From Variovorax paradoxus (lineage in GTDB: Bacteria; Pseudomonadota; Gammaproteobacteria; Burkholderiales; Burkholderiaceae_C): a DNA stretch of 64,000 bases. This document shows, in pieces, positions 32,459 through 41,406 of the stretch. Within the stretch, counting starts at the first letter, position 1. Every line of letters begins with the position of its first letter. The stretch covers positions 43,333 through 107,332 of the forward strand of contig NZ_JAGGNW010000026.1 in the NCBI RefSeq assembly GCF_018614875.1. Reading direction: 5' to 3'. The position numbers and the translations under genes are program-made. The notes beneath the pieces were generated by a model. That model did no database searches. It saw only the letters and a list, made by a program, of their open reading frames with translations, and had not been told where the DNA came from.

Positions 32459-34030
32459 TCACTCGACGCGCGACCTTTCGGACATGGCCTGGGCCAGGCC
32501 ACCCCACTGGGCGCGGAACAGCCCTGGGTCCATGGTCTTCACATCGCGCATCAGGGGCCTGAACCCCATGTGCGCCAGCACGTCGCGCTCCAGGTCGATG
32601 CCCGGCGCGATCTCGATCAGCTCCAACCCTTCGGTGGTCAGGTGGAACACCGCGCGTTCGGTGACGAACAGCACGTTCTGCTGGCGCCGTGCGGCATCCA
32701 GCCCGTTGAAGGTGATCTGCTCCACCTTCTCGATGAACTTGCGGGACTTGCCTTCCTTGACGATGGCGAGCTGGCCGTCGGCCACCTTCACCTGCAGGCC
32801 GCCGGCGGTGAAAGTGCCGCAGAACACCAGATTCTTGGTGGAGCACGTGATGTTCACGAAGCCGCCGCAGCCCACGGGGCGGCCGTTGAACTTGCTCACG
32901 TTCACGTTGCCGTGGTTGTCCACCTGGGCCAAGCCCAGGAAGCTGGCGTCCAGGCCGCCGCCGTCGTAGAAGTCGAACTGCAGCGACTGCTCGATGATGG
33001 CGTCGGCGTTGTAGGCCACGCCGAAGTCGCCGCCCTGCGCGGGAATGCCGCCGGTGATGCCGCTCTCGACGCTCAGGGTCAGCTGGTCGGCCACGCCCTC
33101 CTCCGCTGCCACCGAGGGCACGCCGGCCGGGATGCCGATGCCCAGGTTGGTGATCGCGCCGGGCGTGAGTTCCAGCGCCGAGCGGCGGGCGATCACCTTG
33201 CGCTCGTCCAGCGGCATGGGCTCCAGCGAGTTCACGGGCACGCGCACGTCACCGCACAGCGCGGGGCTGAACTGCGTGGTGATGGTCTGCATGTGGTTCT
33301 CGGGCTGGCCGACCACCACGTAGTCCACCGACACGCCCGGCACCTTCACCGACTTGGGGTGCAGGCTGCCGGCCTGGACGATGCGCTCCACCTGCGCGAT
33401 GACGATGCCGCCGCAGGCCTTGGCCGCATGGGCAATGTTGATCTGCTCCAGCAGCATGCCTTCCTTGTCCAGCGTGATGTTGCCGTTCTCGTCGGCCAGG
33501 GTGCCGCGGATGATGGCCACGTCGATCTTGGGCGAGGGGTAGAACAACCATTCCTCGCCGTTGAATTCGACCAGCTTGACCAGATCTTCGGTGGACTTGC
33601 TGTTGAGCTTGCCGCCCTCGATGCGCGGATCGACAAACGTGCCCAGGCCCACCTTGGTCAGCAGGCCCGGGCTGCGGCTGGCGATGTGCCGTGTGAGGTG
33701 CGACAGGCTGCCCTGCGGGAAGTTGTAGGCCTCGACCTCGCCTTCGAACACCATCTTCATCATCTCGGCGCCGGTCTGCCCGAAGTGGCCGGCCACGGTG
33801 CGCTTGATCATGCCGGGGTGGGCGAAGTGCACCATGCCCGCGTCCTTGCTGTTGCCGATGGCGCCGCAGGCCCAGGTGGTCACGTTGCGCGGATGGCCTG
33901 TTTCCAGAAAGGTTTGCTCCACGCCCTTGAGCACTTCCTCGGGCAGGCTGGTGACGGCCAGGCCGCCCAGGAAGATGGTGGCGTCGTCGGGGATGAGGGC
34001 CCCGGCTTGGGCGGCGGTGATGATTTTCAT
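32459..34030 (-). CDS. Acyl-CoA:acetate/3-ketoacid CoA-transferase, fused alpha-beta form
   Basis: A 523-residue family I CoA-transferase with both halves in one chain, like propionate CoA-transferase or YdiF. The first half has FLGGLAVTSLPEEVLKG; the second has GIGIPAGVPSVAAEEG and SVESGITGGIPAQGG, where the Glu would form the glutamyl-CoA intermediate. It is the last gene of a minus-strand run with the two thiolases (58 bp after the nearer one). I infer that it recycles CoA or activates the acid released by thiolysis. Confidence 0.9.
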   Translation of the reverse strand: MKIITAAQAGALIPDDATIFLGGLAVTSLPEEVLKGVEQTFLETGHPRNVTTWACGAIGNSKDAGMVHFAHPGMIKRTVAGHFGQTGAEMMKMVFEGEVEAYNFPQGSLSHLTRHIASRSPGLLTKVGLGTFVDPRIEGGKLNSKSTEDLVKLVEFNGEEWLFYPSPKIDVAIIRGTLADENGNITLDKEGMLLEQINIAHAAKACGGIVIAQVERIVQAGSLHPKSVKVPGVSVDYVVVGQPENHMQTITTQFSPALCGDVRVPVNSLEPMPLDERKVIARRSALELTPGAITNLGIGIPAGVPSVAAEEGVADQLTLSVESGITGGIPAQGGDFGVAYNADAIIEQSLQFDFYDGGGLDASFLGLAQVDNHGNVNVSKFNGRPVGCGGFVNITCSTKNLVFCGTFTAGGLQVKVADGQLAIVKEGKSRKFIEKVEQITFNGLDAARRQQNVLFVTERAVFHLTTEGLELIEIAPGIDLERDVLAHMGFRPLMRDVKTMDPGLFRAQWGGLAQAMSERSRVE

Positions 34031-34088
34031 GGTGTGTGTTCCGGGTACGGGTTCGGACGTTCTGCTGCTGCGATGTGTTTCGTGGCTG

Positions 34089-35336
34089 TCAGGCCTCGGG
34101 GTTTTCGATGAGCAGCGCCATGCCCTGCCCGCCGCCCACGCAGGCGCTGGAGATGCCGTAGCGCAGGCCGCGCCGGCGCAACTCGCGCGCCAGCGTCACC
34201 GTGAGGCGCACGCCCGTGGCGGCCAGCGGGTGGCCCAGCGCAATGGCGCCGCCGTTGACGTTGAGCTTGTCGCGGTCGAGGCCCAGCTCGCGCTCCACCG
34301 CGAGGGTCTGCGCGCCCTGGGCTTCGTTGATTTCAAACAGGCCGATGTCGTCCAGCGTGAGCCCGGTGCGCGCCAGCAGCGCGCGGATGGCGGGGGCCGG
34401 GCCGATGCCCATGTACTCGGGCGCCACGCCCACCGCCGCCGCACCGCGCAGGCGTGCCAGCGGCTTGAGGCCGCGCTGCTGCACATACGCATCGCCGGCC
34501 ACCACGGCGCCCACGGCGCCATCGACCAGGGCCGAGCTGTTGCCGGCCGTCTGCACGCCACCGGGATACACGGTGCGCAAGCCCGCCAGGGCCTCGATGG
34601 GCGAGGGGCGCGGGTGGGTGTCGCGGTCGAGCTGCGCCACCTTGCGCGGCAGCGTGATGCCGCGCGTGGCATAGCCTTCGAGCGCGAATTTCTCGCTCGT
34701 CACCGGCACGATCTCGCCGGCCAGGAAGCCATCGGCCTGGGCCTGGAGCGCCCGCTCGAACGAGCGGGCGGCATAGGCATCCACGTCTTCGCGGGTGATG
34801 CCGTATTTCTTGGCCAGGTTCTCGGCGGTCTCGATCATCGTGACCGGACCGGCGGTGTCGATCAGCGCTTCCATCAAGAAGTCCTTGAACTCCACCGGGG
34901 CGCCCAGCTTGAAGCCGGTGCGGTGCGTGTAGGCGGCAATCGGGTTGCGCGTCATGGACTCGGTGCCCACCACCAGCGCCACGTCGGCATAGCCCAGCGC
35001 GATCTGGTCGGCGGCCTGGCGCAGCAGCTCGAACCCCGTGCCGCAGATGCGCTGCACCAGGATGGCCGGCACGCTCTGCGGCACGCCCGCGTACAGGCCG
35101 ATGTGGCGCGGCAGCACGAAGGCGTCGAAGTCGGCCTGCGCCATCGATCCCGTGATGACCGAGTTCACGTCGGCGGCGGGCACGCCGCTGCGCTCCAGCA
35201 CGGCCCGGGCCACTTTGATGCCCATGTCGGTGGGCGACACATGGCCCAGGGGACCGCAGTAGTCGACCATCGGCGTGCGCACGCCGTCGATCAGCCAGGC
35301 GTTCAGGGGAGCGGAAAAGGAATGTTCAGTGGTCAT
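34089..35336 (-). CDS. Thiolase (acetyl-CoA acyltransferase type)
   Basis: A 415-residue thiolase with the acyl-accepting Cys in VQRICGTGFELL, the NEA element as INEAQGAQTLA, GHP in GGAIALGHPLAATG and the second catalytic Cys in SACVGGGQGMAL. All catalytic residues are present. It lies 3 bp after the neighbouring thiolase gene. In this cluster it would cleave a 3-ketoacyl-CoA to acetyl-CoA plus a shortened acyl-CoA, for example an aroyl-CoA; the substrate is inferred. Confidence 0.93.
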   Translation of the reverse strand: MTTEHSFSAPLNAWLIDGVRTPMVDYCGPLGHVSPTDMGIKVARAVLERSGVPAADVNSVITGSMAQADFDAFVLPRHIGLYAGVPQSVPAILVQRICGTGFELLRQAADQIALGYADVALVVGTESMTRNPIAAYTHRTGFKLGAPVEFKDFLMEALIDTAGPVTMIETAENLAKKYGITREDVDAYAARSFERALQAQADGFLAGEIVPVTSEKFALEGYATRGITLPRKVAQLDRDTHPRPSPIEALAGLRTVYPGGVQTAGNSSALVDGAVGAVVAGDAYVQQRGLKPLARLRGAAAVGVAPEYMGIGPAPAIRALLARTGLTLDDIGLFEINEAQGAQTLAVERELGLDRDKLNVNGGAIALGHPLAATGVRLTVTLARELRRRGLRYGISSACVGGGQGMALLIENPEA

Positions 35337-35339
35337 GGA

Positions 35340-36551
35340 TCAAGCTTTCTGGGTTTTGCTGTCGGTCACGCGCAGCACGGTGGCATAGCCGGTGTCGCCT
35401 GCGGCGCAGCCGGTGAACAGGCCCACGCCGCCACCGCGCAGCACCAGCTCTTCGATGAGTTCGATGATGGCGCGCAGGCCCGTGGGCGCCTGCGGGTGGC
35501 CCCAGATGATGGAGCTGCCGTAGTTGTTCATGCGCTCCCAGGCAAAGCCGGTGTCGCGCGCCAGGGCGATGTCGTTCACGGCAAACGGGTTGTGGGTCTT
35601 GACGGCGTCCACGTCCTTCATGGCGAGGCCCGCGTGCTTCAGGGCATTGAAGGTGGCGGGTACCGGCGCCATGGGCATGTAGCCCGCCTCCACGCGCGCC
35701 ATGCCGAAGCCCAGGATCTCGATCTCGATGCCGGGGTCGATGGAGGCCGCGCGCGCACGGTCGCGCGTGGTGACGACGGCGCCCGCGTTGCCGTCGGCCG
35801 GATGGGTCTGCCCGCCAAACGTCACGGTGCCGCCTTCCTTCACGGGCTTGAGCCTGGCCAGGCCTTCGGCCGTGGTCGGGAAGATGCCTTCGTCGGTGCC
35901 GAGCGTGCCGGTCTGCTTGCGGAACTTCGAATCGCTCAGCGGCACATTGGCCATGTAGCGCTTCTGGAACGCGCGGTCATCGGCCAGCGCCTGCTGGTAC
36001 TGCATGTAGCGGTGCAGCTTCAGGGCGTGCTGCTCTTCGGTGCTGATGCCATAGCGCGCGGCCACGTTTTCGCCGGTCTGCAGCATCGCGTTCTTGGCGT
36101 AGGGGTCGTGCGCCATGTTGTCGGGCACCCAGTGCTCGGTGATGCCGTAGCCGCCGGTGCCGCTGGAGTCGGGGTAGTACACCACCGGGCCGTTGGACTG
36201 CCGGTCGGCCATCACCAGCAGCGCACTGCTGGCCGTGCCGCATGCCACCTCCTGCGCGGCCATCTGCATCGCGCGCACGCTGGTGGCGCAGGCCTGCTGC
36301 ACGGTGGGGCCGGCCACGCGGTCGATACCCATGAGCCCCGTGACCCACGGCAGGCCGTAGAAGCTGCCCTTCTGCGGATTGGTGATGCCCAGGATGGCCA
36401 GGTCCACCGCCGCGAGGTCGTAGCCGCGCGCCGCCAGCGCCTGCCGGCCCACCTGGGCGGCCAGCGGCAGCGCATTGAGGTTGGCCAGGGAGCCCTGCCA
36501 CTTGGCAAAGGGGGACGACCAGTAGATACCGTAGGGGATGAAGGCGTTCAC
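35340..36551 (-). CDS. Thiolase family protein of the SCP2/lipid-transfer branch
   Basis: A 403-residue thiolase-like protein quite different from its neighbour. It has a nucleophile Cys in VQQACATSVRAMQ, then HNPFAVND in place of the usual NEAF, a GHP in IIWGHPQAPTGLR and a C-terminal GLFTGCAAGDTG. This pattern is that of the SCPx-like branch that acts on bulky acyl groups. First gene of its minus-strand operon, starting 156 bp from the divergent crotonase gene, with a palindromic operator 30 bp upstream. Confidence 0.88.
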   Translation of the reverse strand: MNAFIPYGIYWSSPFAKWQGSLANLNALPLAAQVGRQALAARGYDLAAVDLAILGITNPQKGSFYGLPWVTGLMGIDRVAGPTVQQACATSVRAMQMAAQEVACGTASSALLVMADRQSNGPVVYYPDSSGTGGYGITEHWVPDNMAHDPYAKNAMLQTGENVAARYGISTEEQHALKLHRYMQYQQALADDRAFQKRYMANVPLSDSKFRKQTGTLGTDEGIFPTTAEGLARLKPVKEGGTVTFGGQTHPADGNAGAVVTTRDRARAASIDPGIEIEILGFGMARVEAGYMPMAPVPATFNALKHAGLAMKDVDAVKTHNPFAVNDIALARDTGFAWERMNNYGSSIIWGHPQAPTGLRAIIELIEELVLRGGGVGLFTGCAAGDTGYATVLRVTDSKTQKA

Positions 36552-36580
36552 GACGGGTTCCTTGTTCCTGAGGGCTGCAT

Positions 36581-36602
36581 TTAGTTATTTATCATAACCA
36601 TA
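36581..36602. promoter_or_regulatory. Palindromic operator 1, MarR-like
   Basis: TTAGTTATTTATCATAACCATA contains the inverted repeat GTTAT-N5-ATAAC (36584-36598). It lies 30 bp before the thiolase start codon on the minus strand and is nearly identical to the second site 80 bp away. An AT-rich palindrome in very GC-rich DNA is what a MarR dimer would read; the protein that binds is not proven. Confidence 0.7.
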
Positions 36603-36655
36603 TGACTCGCTGGAAAAGCTAGGGAAAGCACCTAAGAAAGAGCCTGGCTTCGACC

Positions 36656-36684
36656 TTGTTTTAGTTATTTTTAATAACCATAAT
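36656..36684 (+). promoter_or_regulatory. Sigma-70 promoter for the crotonase operon with palindromic operator 2
   Basis: TTGTTT (36656-36661), 17 bp, CATAAT (36679-36684). The spacer is filled by the inverted repeat GTTAT-N5-ATAAC (36664-36678), inside TTAGTTATTTTTAATAACCATAA. A repressor here would block polymerase directly. The start codon of the crotonase gene is at 36708. Confidence 0.65.
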
Positions 36685-36707
36685 CCCATCAACTCACAGA
36701 CCTCACC

Positions 36708-37493
36708 ATGACCCAGTCCACCGACATCTCCCTGGAAATTCGCGGCGAACGCGAGGAAATCGCGGTCATCCGCCTGACCCGCCCCGCCAAGCGCAACGCC
36801 TTGAACGACGGCCTGATCCTCGCGCTGCGCGATTTGATGGAAAGCCTGCCCGCCACTGTGGCCGCAGCGGTGATCGACGGCCAGGGAGAGCACTTCTGCT
36901 CGGGACTGGACCTCAGCGAACTCAAGGAGCGCGATGCCGGCCAGGGCCTGCACCACTCGCGCATGTGGCATGCCGCGCTCGACCGCGTGCAGTTCGGCCC
37001 CGTGCCCGTGGTGGCTGCGCTGCACGGCGCCGTGGTGGGTGGCGGGCTGGAGCTGGCCAGTGCCTGCCACATCCGCGTGGCCGACGAGTCAACGTTCTAC
37101 GCGCTGCCCGAAGGCTCGCGCGGCATCTTCGTGGGCGGTGGCGGCGCGGTGCGCATCCCGCGCCTGATCGGCACGGCCCGCATGACCGACATGATGATGA
37201 CCGGCCGCGTCTACAACGCCGTGGACGGCGAGAAGGTCGGCTTTGCGCAGTACCTGGTGCCCACCGGCACCGCGTTCGACAAGGCCTTCGAGCTGGCCCA
37301 GCGCATCGCCCAGAACGCCCCGCTGACCAACTACGCACTGATGCACGCGCTGCCCCGCATTGCCGAGCAGCCGTCCGACCAGGGCCTGATGACCGAAGCC
37401 ATGATGGCCGCCATCGCCCAGAGCGCACCCGAGGCCAAGGCCCGCGTGCGCGCCTTCCTCGACGGCAAGGCGGCCAAGGTCAAGAAGGACTGA
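36708..37493 (+). CDS. Enoyl-CoA hydratase/isomerase (crotonase) family protein
   Basis: A 261-residue crotonase. The oxyanion-hole and CoA-binding part is AALHGAVVGGGLELASACH; the two positions that hold the catalytic Glu in hydratases appear kept (Glu in GGGLELAS and in LPEGSRGIF). The substrate is inferred from the next gene: a hydroxycinnamoyl-CoA, either hydrated for beta-oxidation or cleaved to an aldehyde. It lacks a clear feruloyl-CoA hydratase-lyase pattern, and the thiolases and dehydrogenase nearby favour the oxidative route. Confidence 0.9.
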   Translation: MTQSTDISLEIRGEREEIAVIRLTRPAKRNALNDGLILALRDLMESLPATVAAAVIDGQGEHFCSGLDLSELKERDAGQGLHHSRMWHAALDRVQFGPVPVVAALHGAVVGGGLELASACHIRVADESTFYALPEGSRGIFVGGGGAVRIPRLIGTARMTDMMMTGRVYNAVDGEKVGFAQYLVPTGTAFDKAFELAQRIAQNAPLTNYALMHALPRIAEQPSDQGLMTEAMMAAIAQSAPEAKARVRAFLDGKAAKVKKD

Positions 37494-37521
37494 TGCACAT
37501 CGCGCGCACGGAAAGCCCCTG

Positions 37522-39390
37522 ATGACCGCAAACCCCTCCACCCCCCGCTACCGCCCCCTGCGTTTCGGGGTCACCGAAGTGCGCACCCGCGCTGCGGACA
37601 ACGGCGTGGTCTATGTCGAAGCCGCGCAGGCCCTGCAGCCGCACCCCGTGCGCCTCACCGACCGGCTGGCCCACTGGGCGCAGGTGGCGCCCGAGCGCAC
37701 CTGGATGGCCCAGCGCGTGAAGAATGCCGATGGCAGCCTGGGCGAATGGCGCCACATCAGCTACGGCCAGGCGTGGGCTGCGGCCCGCAGCATTGCACAG
37801 GCGCTGCTGGGCATGAGCCTGAGCGCCGAGCGGCCCGTGGCCATCCTGAGCGAGAACGACCTGGACCATGCGCTGCTGTCGCTGGGCTGCCTGGTGGCCG
37901 GCGTGCCGCAGTGCACGGTGTCCACCGCGTATTCCACGATCAGCCAGGACTACGACAAGCTGCGCCACGTGCTCGACACGCTGACGCCGGGCCTGGTGTT
38001 CGCAAGCGACGCCGGGCGCTTTGCCCGCGCCATCGACGCCACGGTGGCCGCCGATGTGCATGTGGTGCTGGGCAGCGGCAGCATCGAAGGGCGCCGCACC
38101 ACGCCGTTCAGCGACCTGCTGGCCACCCCCGCCACGCCCGCCGTGGATGCGGCGCACGGCGCAATCACCGCGGACAGCGTGGCCAAGTTCATGTTCACCT
38201 CGGGCTCCACCAAGCTGCCCAAGGCCGTGATCGTCACGCATGGCATGTGGGCCGCCAACCTGCAGCAGATGAACCAGTCCATGCCCGTGCTGGCCGAGGA
38301 GCCGCTGGTGCTGGTGGACTGGCTGCCGTGGAACCACACGTTCGGCGGCAACCACAATTTCGGCATCGTCATCTACAACGGCGGCACGCTGTACCTGGAC
38401 GAAGGCAAGCCCACGCCCACGGGCATGGCCGAGACCATCCGCAACCTGCGCGAGATCGCGCCCACGGTGTACTTCAACGTGCCCACGGGCTTCGAGGTGA
38501 TCGCCCAGGCGATGAAGACCGACGACCAGCTGCGCAAGAACCTGCTCAGCCGCGTGAAGATGTTCTTCTTTGCCGCGGCCGCGCTGTCGCAGCCCATCTG
38601 GGACGCGCTGTTTGAAAGCGCCGAGCGCGAGGTGGGCGAGCGCATCGTCATGAACACCGGCCTGGGCATGACCGAAGGCACGCCGTTCTGCCTGGCCGTG
38701 AACAGCCCCTTCGTGCAGGCCGGCGACATCGGCGTGCCCACGCCGGGACTGCAGCTCAAGCTCGTGCCCGTGGACGGAAAAATCGAGGTGCGCTACCGCG
38801 GCCCCAACATCACGCCCGGCTACTGGCGCAACCCCGAGGCCACGCGCGAGGCTTTCGACGAAGAGGGCTTCTACTGCTCGGGCGACGCAGTGAAGTGGAT
38901 CGACGAGAGCGACCTCAACAAGGGCCTGAAGTTCGACGGCCGCATTGCCGAGGACTTCAAGCTCAGCACCGGCACCTTCGTGAGCGTGGGTCCCATGCGC
39001 GCCAAGATCATCGCGGCCTGCGCGCCGTACGTGCAGGATGCCGTGCTCACCGGCATCAACCTCAAGGAGGTCGGCGCGCTGCTGCTGCCCACGGCCGCCT
39101 GCCGCGCCCTGAGCGGCCTGCCCGCCACCGCCGGCCTGCAGGAAGTGGTGCAGAGCGCGCCCGTGCAGCAGCATTTCCAGAAGGTGCTGAACCAGCTGGC
39201 GGCGCAATCCACCGGCAGCGCCACGCGCGTGGCACGGGCCCACCTGATGGCCGAGCCGCCATCGCTCGACAAGGGCGAGATCACCGACAAGGGCTCCATC
39301 AACCAGCGCGCCGTGCTCCAGCACCGCGCCGACCTGGTGAACGCGCTGCACGACGGCAGCCTGCCATTCACCATCGTTCCCCAACACTGA
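37522..39390 (+). CDS. Feruloyl-CoA synthase-like acyl-CoA ligase
   Basis: A 622-residue AMP-forming ligase. The P-loop-like motif is FTSGSTKLPKAVIVTH near residue 230; then LPWNHTFGGNHNFG, and NTGLGMTEGTP (A5) and the FYCSGDAVKW (A7) with DGRIAEDFKLSTGTFVSVGP (A8). The last pattern, FKLSTGTFVSVGPMR, is the one seen in feruloyl-CoA synthases. It would activate ferulate, p-coumarate or a related aromatic acid with ATP and CoA. The canonical A10 Lys is likely in SLDKGEITDKGS near the end. 28 bp after the crotonase gene. Confidence 0.85.
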   Translation: MTANPSTPRYRPLRFGVTEVRTRAADNGVVYVEAAQALQPHPVRLTDRLAHWAQVAPERTWMAQRVKNADGSLGEWRHISYGQAWAAARSIAQALLGMSLSAERPVAILSENDLDHALLSLGCLVAGVPQCTVSTAYSTISQDYDKLRHVLDTLTPGLVFASDAGRFARAIDATVAADVHVVLGSGSIEGRRTTPFSDLLATPATPAVDAAHGAITADSVAKFMFTSGSTKLPKAVIVTHGMWAANLQQMNQSMPVLAEEPLVLVDWLPWNHTFGGNHNFGIVIYNGGTLYLDEGKPTPTGMAETIRNLREIAPTVYFNVPTGFEVIAQAMKTDDQLRKNLLSRVKMFFFAAAALSQPIWDALFESAEREVGERIVMNTGLGMTEGTPFCLAVNSPFVQAGDIGVPTPGLQLKLVPVDGKIEVRYRGPNITPGYWRNPEATREAFDEEGFYCSGDAVKWIDESDLNKGLKFDGRIAEDFKLSTGTFVSVGPMRAKIIAACAPYVQDAVLTGINLKEVGALLLPTAACRALSGLPATAGLQEVVQSAPVQQHFQKVLNQLAAQSTGSATRVARAHLMAEPPSLDKGEITDKGSINQRAVLQHRADLVNALHDGSLPFTIVPQH

Positions 39391-39412
39391 ATTTCACCGG
39401 AAGGAATCCACC

Positions 39413-40198
39413 ATGCACATCCAAGGACAAGCCGCCATCGTGACCGGCGGCGCATCGGGCCTGGGCGAAGCCACCGCACGCGAACTGGCGCGCCTGGGCG
39501 CGAAGGTGGCCGTGCTCGACCGCAATGCCGAACAGGCCGAACAGGTGGCCGCCGCCCTCTCCAGGGAATTCGGCGACGGCGCGGCCGTGGCCTGCCCTTG
39601 CGACATCACCGACCCCGCCAGCGTGACCGCCGCACTGGACAAGGCTGCCGCCGCCCATGGCCCCGCACGCATCCTCATGAACGTGGCCGGCATCGGCAGC
39701 GCCAAGCGCATCGTGCAGCGCGACGGCAGCGCCGCGCCGCTGGAAGACTTCACGCGCGTGGTCACCATCAACCTGATCGGCAGCTACAACGTGAGCCGCC
39801 TGTTCGCCGCAGCCTGCGCCAGGCTGCCCGCACTGGACAACGGCGAACGCGGCGTGATGATGTTCACCGCTTCCGCCGCCGCGTTCGACGGCCAGGTGGG
39901 CCAGCAGGCCTACAGCGCCTCCAAGGGCGGGCTCGTGGGCATGACGCTGCCCATGGCGCGCGACCTGGCCCAGCACGGCATCCGCGTGTGCACCGTCGCG
40001 CCCGGCCTGTTCGCCACGCCGCTCATGAAGGAGTTGCCCGAAGCCGTGCAGCAGTCGCTGGCCGCGTCGATCCCGTTCCCGCCACGCCTGGGAAAGCCTT
40101 CGGAGTTTGCCGAGCTGGCCTGCCATATCGTCACCAACGGCCATCTCAACGGCGAAGTGATCCGCCTCGACGGTGCCCTGCGCATGGCGCCGCGCTGA
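39413..40198 (+). CDS. Short-chain dehydrogenase, 3-hydroxyacyl-CoA dehydrogenase type II-like
   Basis: A 261-residue SDR: TGGASGLGEATAREL (dinucleotide site), Asp in VLDRNAEQ indicating NAD+ preference, NVAGIGSAKR, catalytic Ser in FTASAAAFDGQVGQQAYSASKGG with the YxxxK. Closest in pattern to HSD10-type 3-hydroxyacyl-CoA dehydrogenases. In the inferred pathway it oxidises the 3-hydroxyacyl-CoA made by the crotonase to the 3-ketoacyl-CoA cleaved by the thiolases. 22 bp after the ligase gene. Confidence 0.92.
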   Translation: MHIQGQAAIVTGGASGLGEATARELARLGAKVAVLDRNAEQAEQVAAALSREFGDGAAVACPCDITDPASVTAALDKAAAAHGPARILMNVAGIGSAKRIVQRDGSAAPLEDFTRVVTINLIGSYNVSRLFAAACARLPALDNGERGVMMFTASAAAFDGQVGQQAYSASKGGLVGMTLPMARDLAQHGIRVCTVAPGLFATPLMKELPEAVQQSLAASIPFPPRLGKPSEFAELACHIVTNGHLNGEVIRLDGALRMAPR

Positions 40199-40241
40199 CT
40201 CTTCAAACCCGCTTCCATCCCGCTTCCTTCAGGAGACATCG

Positions 40242-41381
40242 ATGACATTCAAGAAAAAGACCACCCTTGCCGCCGTGCTGGCGCTCATGGCCATGGGCAT
40301 GGCCCATGCCGACATCACCATCGGCGTGGTGCAGCCCCTCACCGGCCCGGCCTCCGGCCTGGGGATTCCGGTGAAGAACGGCATCATGATCTGGCCCAAG
40401 ACCATCGCGGGCGAAACGCTCAAGGTGGTGGTGCTCGACGACGCTACCGACCCGACCACCGGCGTGAAGGACGCGCAGCGCCTGGTGACGGAAGACAAGG
40501 CCGACGTGATCATCGGCTCCAGCGCCACGCCGGTCGCCATTCCGATGGCCGACGTGACCGCCGAAGCGGGCACGCCGCAGATCGCGACCTCGCCCGCAAG
40601 CCTGCCGCCGGGCAAGGACAAGTGGTTCTTCCGCATGCCGCAGTCGAACGACGTGATGGCCTATGCGGTGGTCGCGCACATGAAGAAGCAGAACGTGAAG
40701 ACGGTCGGCTTCCTCGGCTACACCGACGCGTATGGCGAGCTGTGGCTCAAGGCACTGACCGCCGAGGGCGCCAAGAACGGCATCAAGATCGTCGCCACCG
40801 AGCGCTTCGCGCGCTCCGACACCAGCGTGACCGGCCAGGTGCTGAAGCTCACGTCGGCCAATCCCGACGCGATCCTGATCGTGGCCTCGGGCAGCGGCGC
40901 GGGCATGCCGCAGAAGGCGGTGATGGAGCGCGGCTACAAGGGCAAGGTCTACCAGACGCACGCCGCCGCCACGCAAGACCTGATGCGCACCGCCGGCAAG
41001 GACGCCGAAGGCACCTTCGTGGTGTCCGGCCCCGCCACCGTGGCCGAGCAGCTGCCCGACAGCCATCCGTCGAAGGCGGCCGCGGTGGCCTTCGTGCAGG
41101 GCTACGAGAAGGTCTACGGCCCCGGCTCGCGCAACCAGTTCGCCGGTCACTCGGCCGACGCGCTCACGGTGCTCGAAAAGGCCGTGCCGGTTGCGCTCAA
41201 GAAGGCCAAGCCCGGCACGCCGGAGTTCCGTGCCGCGCTGCGCGATGCACTCGAAGGCATGGGCCGCACGGTGCTCGCGCACGGCGTGCTCAACTGGACG
41301 GCGCAGGACCACTGGGGCTACACGACCGAGACCGGCGTGATGCTCAAGGTGGTGAACGGCGCGTTCAAGGTCGAACAGTAA
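40242..41381 (+). CDS. Branched-chain-amino-acid-type ABC transporter substrate-binding protein
   Basis: A 379-residue periplasmic protein with a signal peptide (cleavage near residue 23, AHA). The mature part has the type I fold of LivK-like receptors (ITIGVVQPLTGPASGLG, VVVLDDATDPTTGVKDAQRLV, IIGSSATPVAIPMADV). An AGGAGA site lies just before the ATG. It opens a five-protein importer set. In aromatic catabolic clusters such receptors bind aromatic acids, so a hydroxycinnamate is more likely than leucine; this is inferred from context. Confidence 0.93.
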   Translation: MTFKKKTTLAAVLALMAMGMAHADITIGVVQPLTGPASGLGIPVKNGIMIWPKTIAGETLKVVVLDDATDPTTGVKDAQRLVTEDKADVIIGSSATPVAIPMADVTAEAGTPQIATSPASLPPGKDKWFFRMPQSNDVMAYAVVAHMKKQNVKTVGFLGYTDAYGELWLKALTAEGAKNGIKIVATERFARSDTSVTGQVLKLTSANPDAILIVASGSGAGMPQKAVMERGYKGKVYQTHAAATQDLMRTAGKDAEGTFVVSGPATVAEQLPDSHPSKAAAVAFVQGYEKVYGPGSRNQFAGHSADALTVLEKAVPVALKKAKPGTPEFRAALRDALEGMGRTVLAHGVLNWTAQDHWGYTTETGVMLKVVNGAFKVEQ

Positions 41382-41406
41382 TCTTCTTCAGCCGCAGCCT
41401 CACGCC

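Noticed and set aside
36708..37493. Crotonase as a feruloyl-CoA hydratase-lyase (vanillin route)
   Set aside because: The sequence lacks a clear hydratase-lyase pattern, and a dehydrogenase and thiolases sit beside it, favouring beta-oxidation. Not excluded experimentally.
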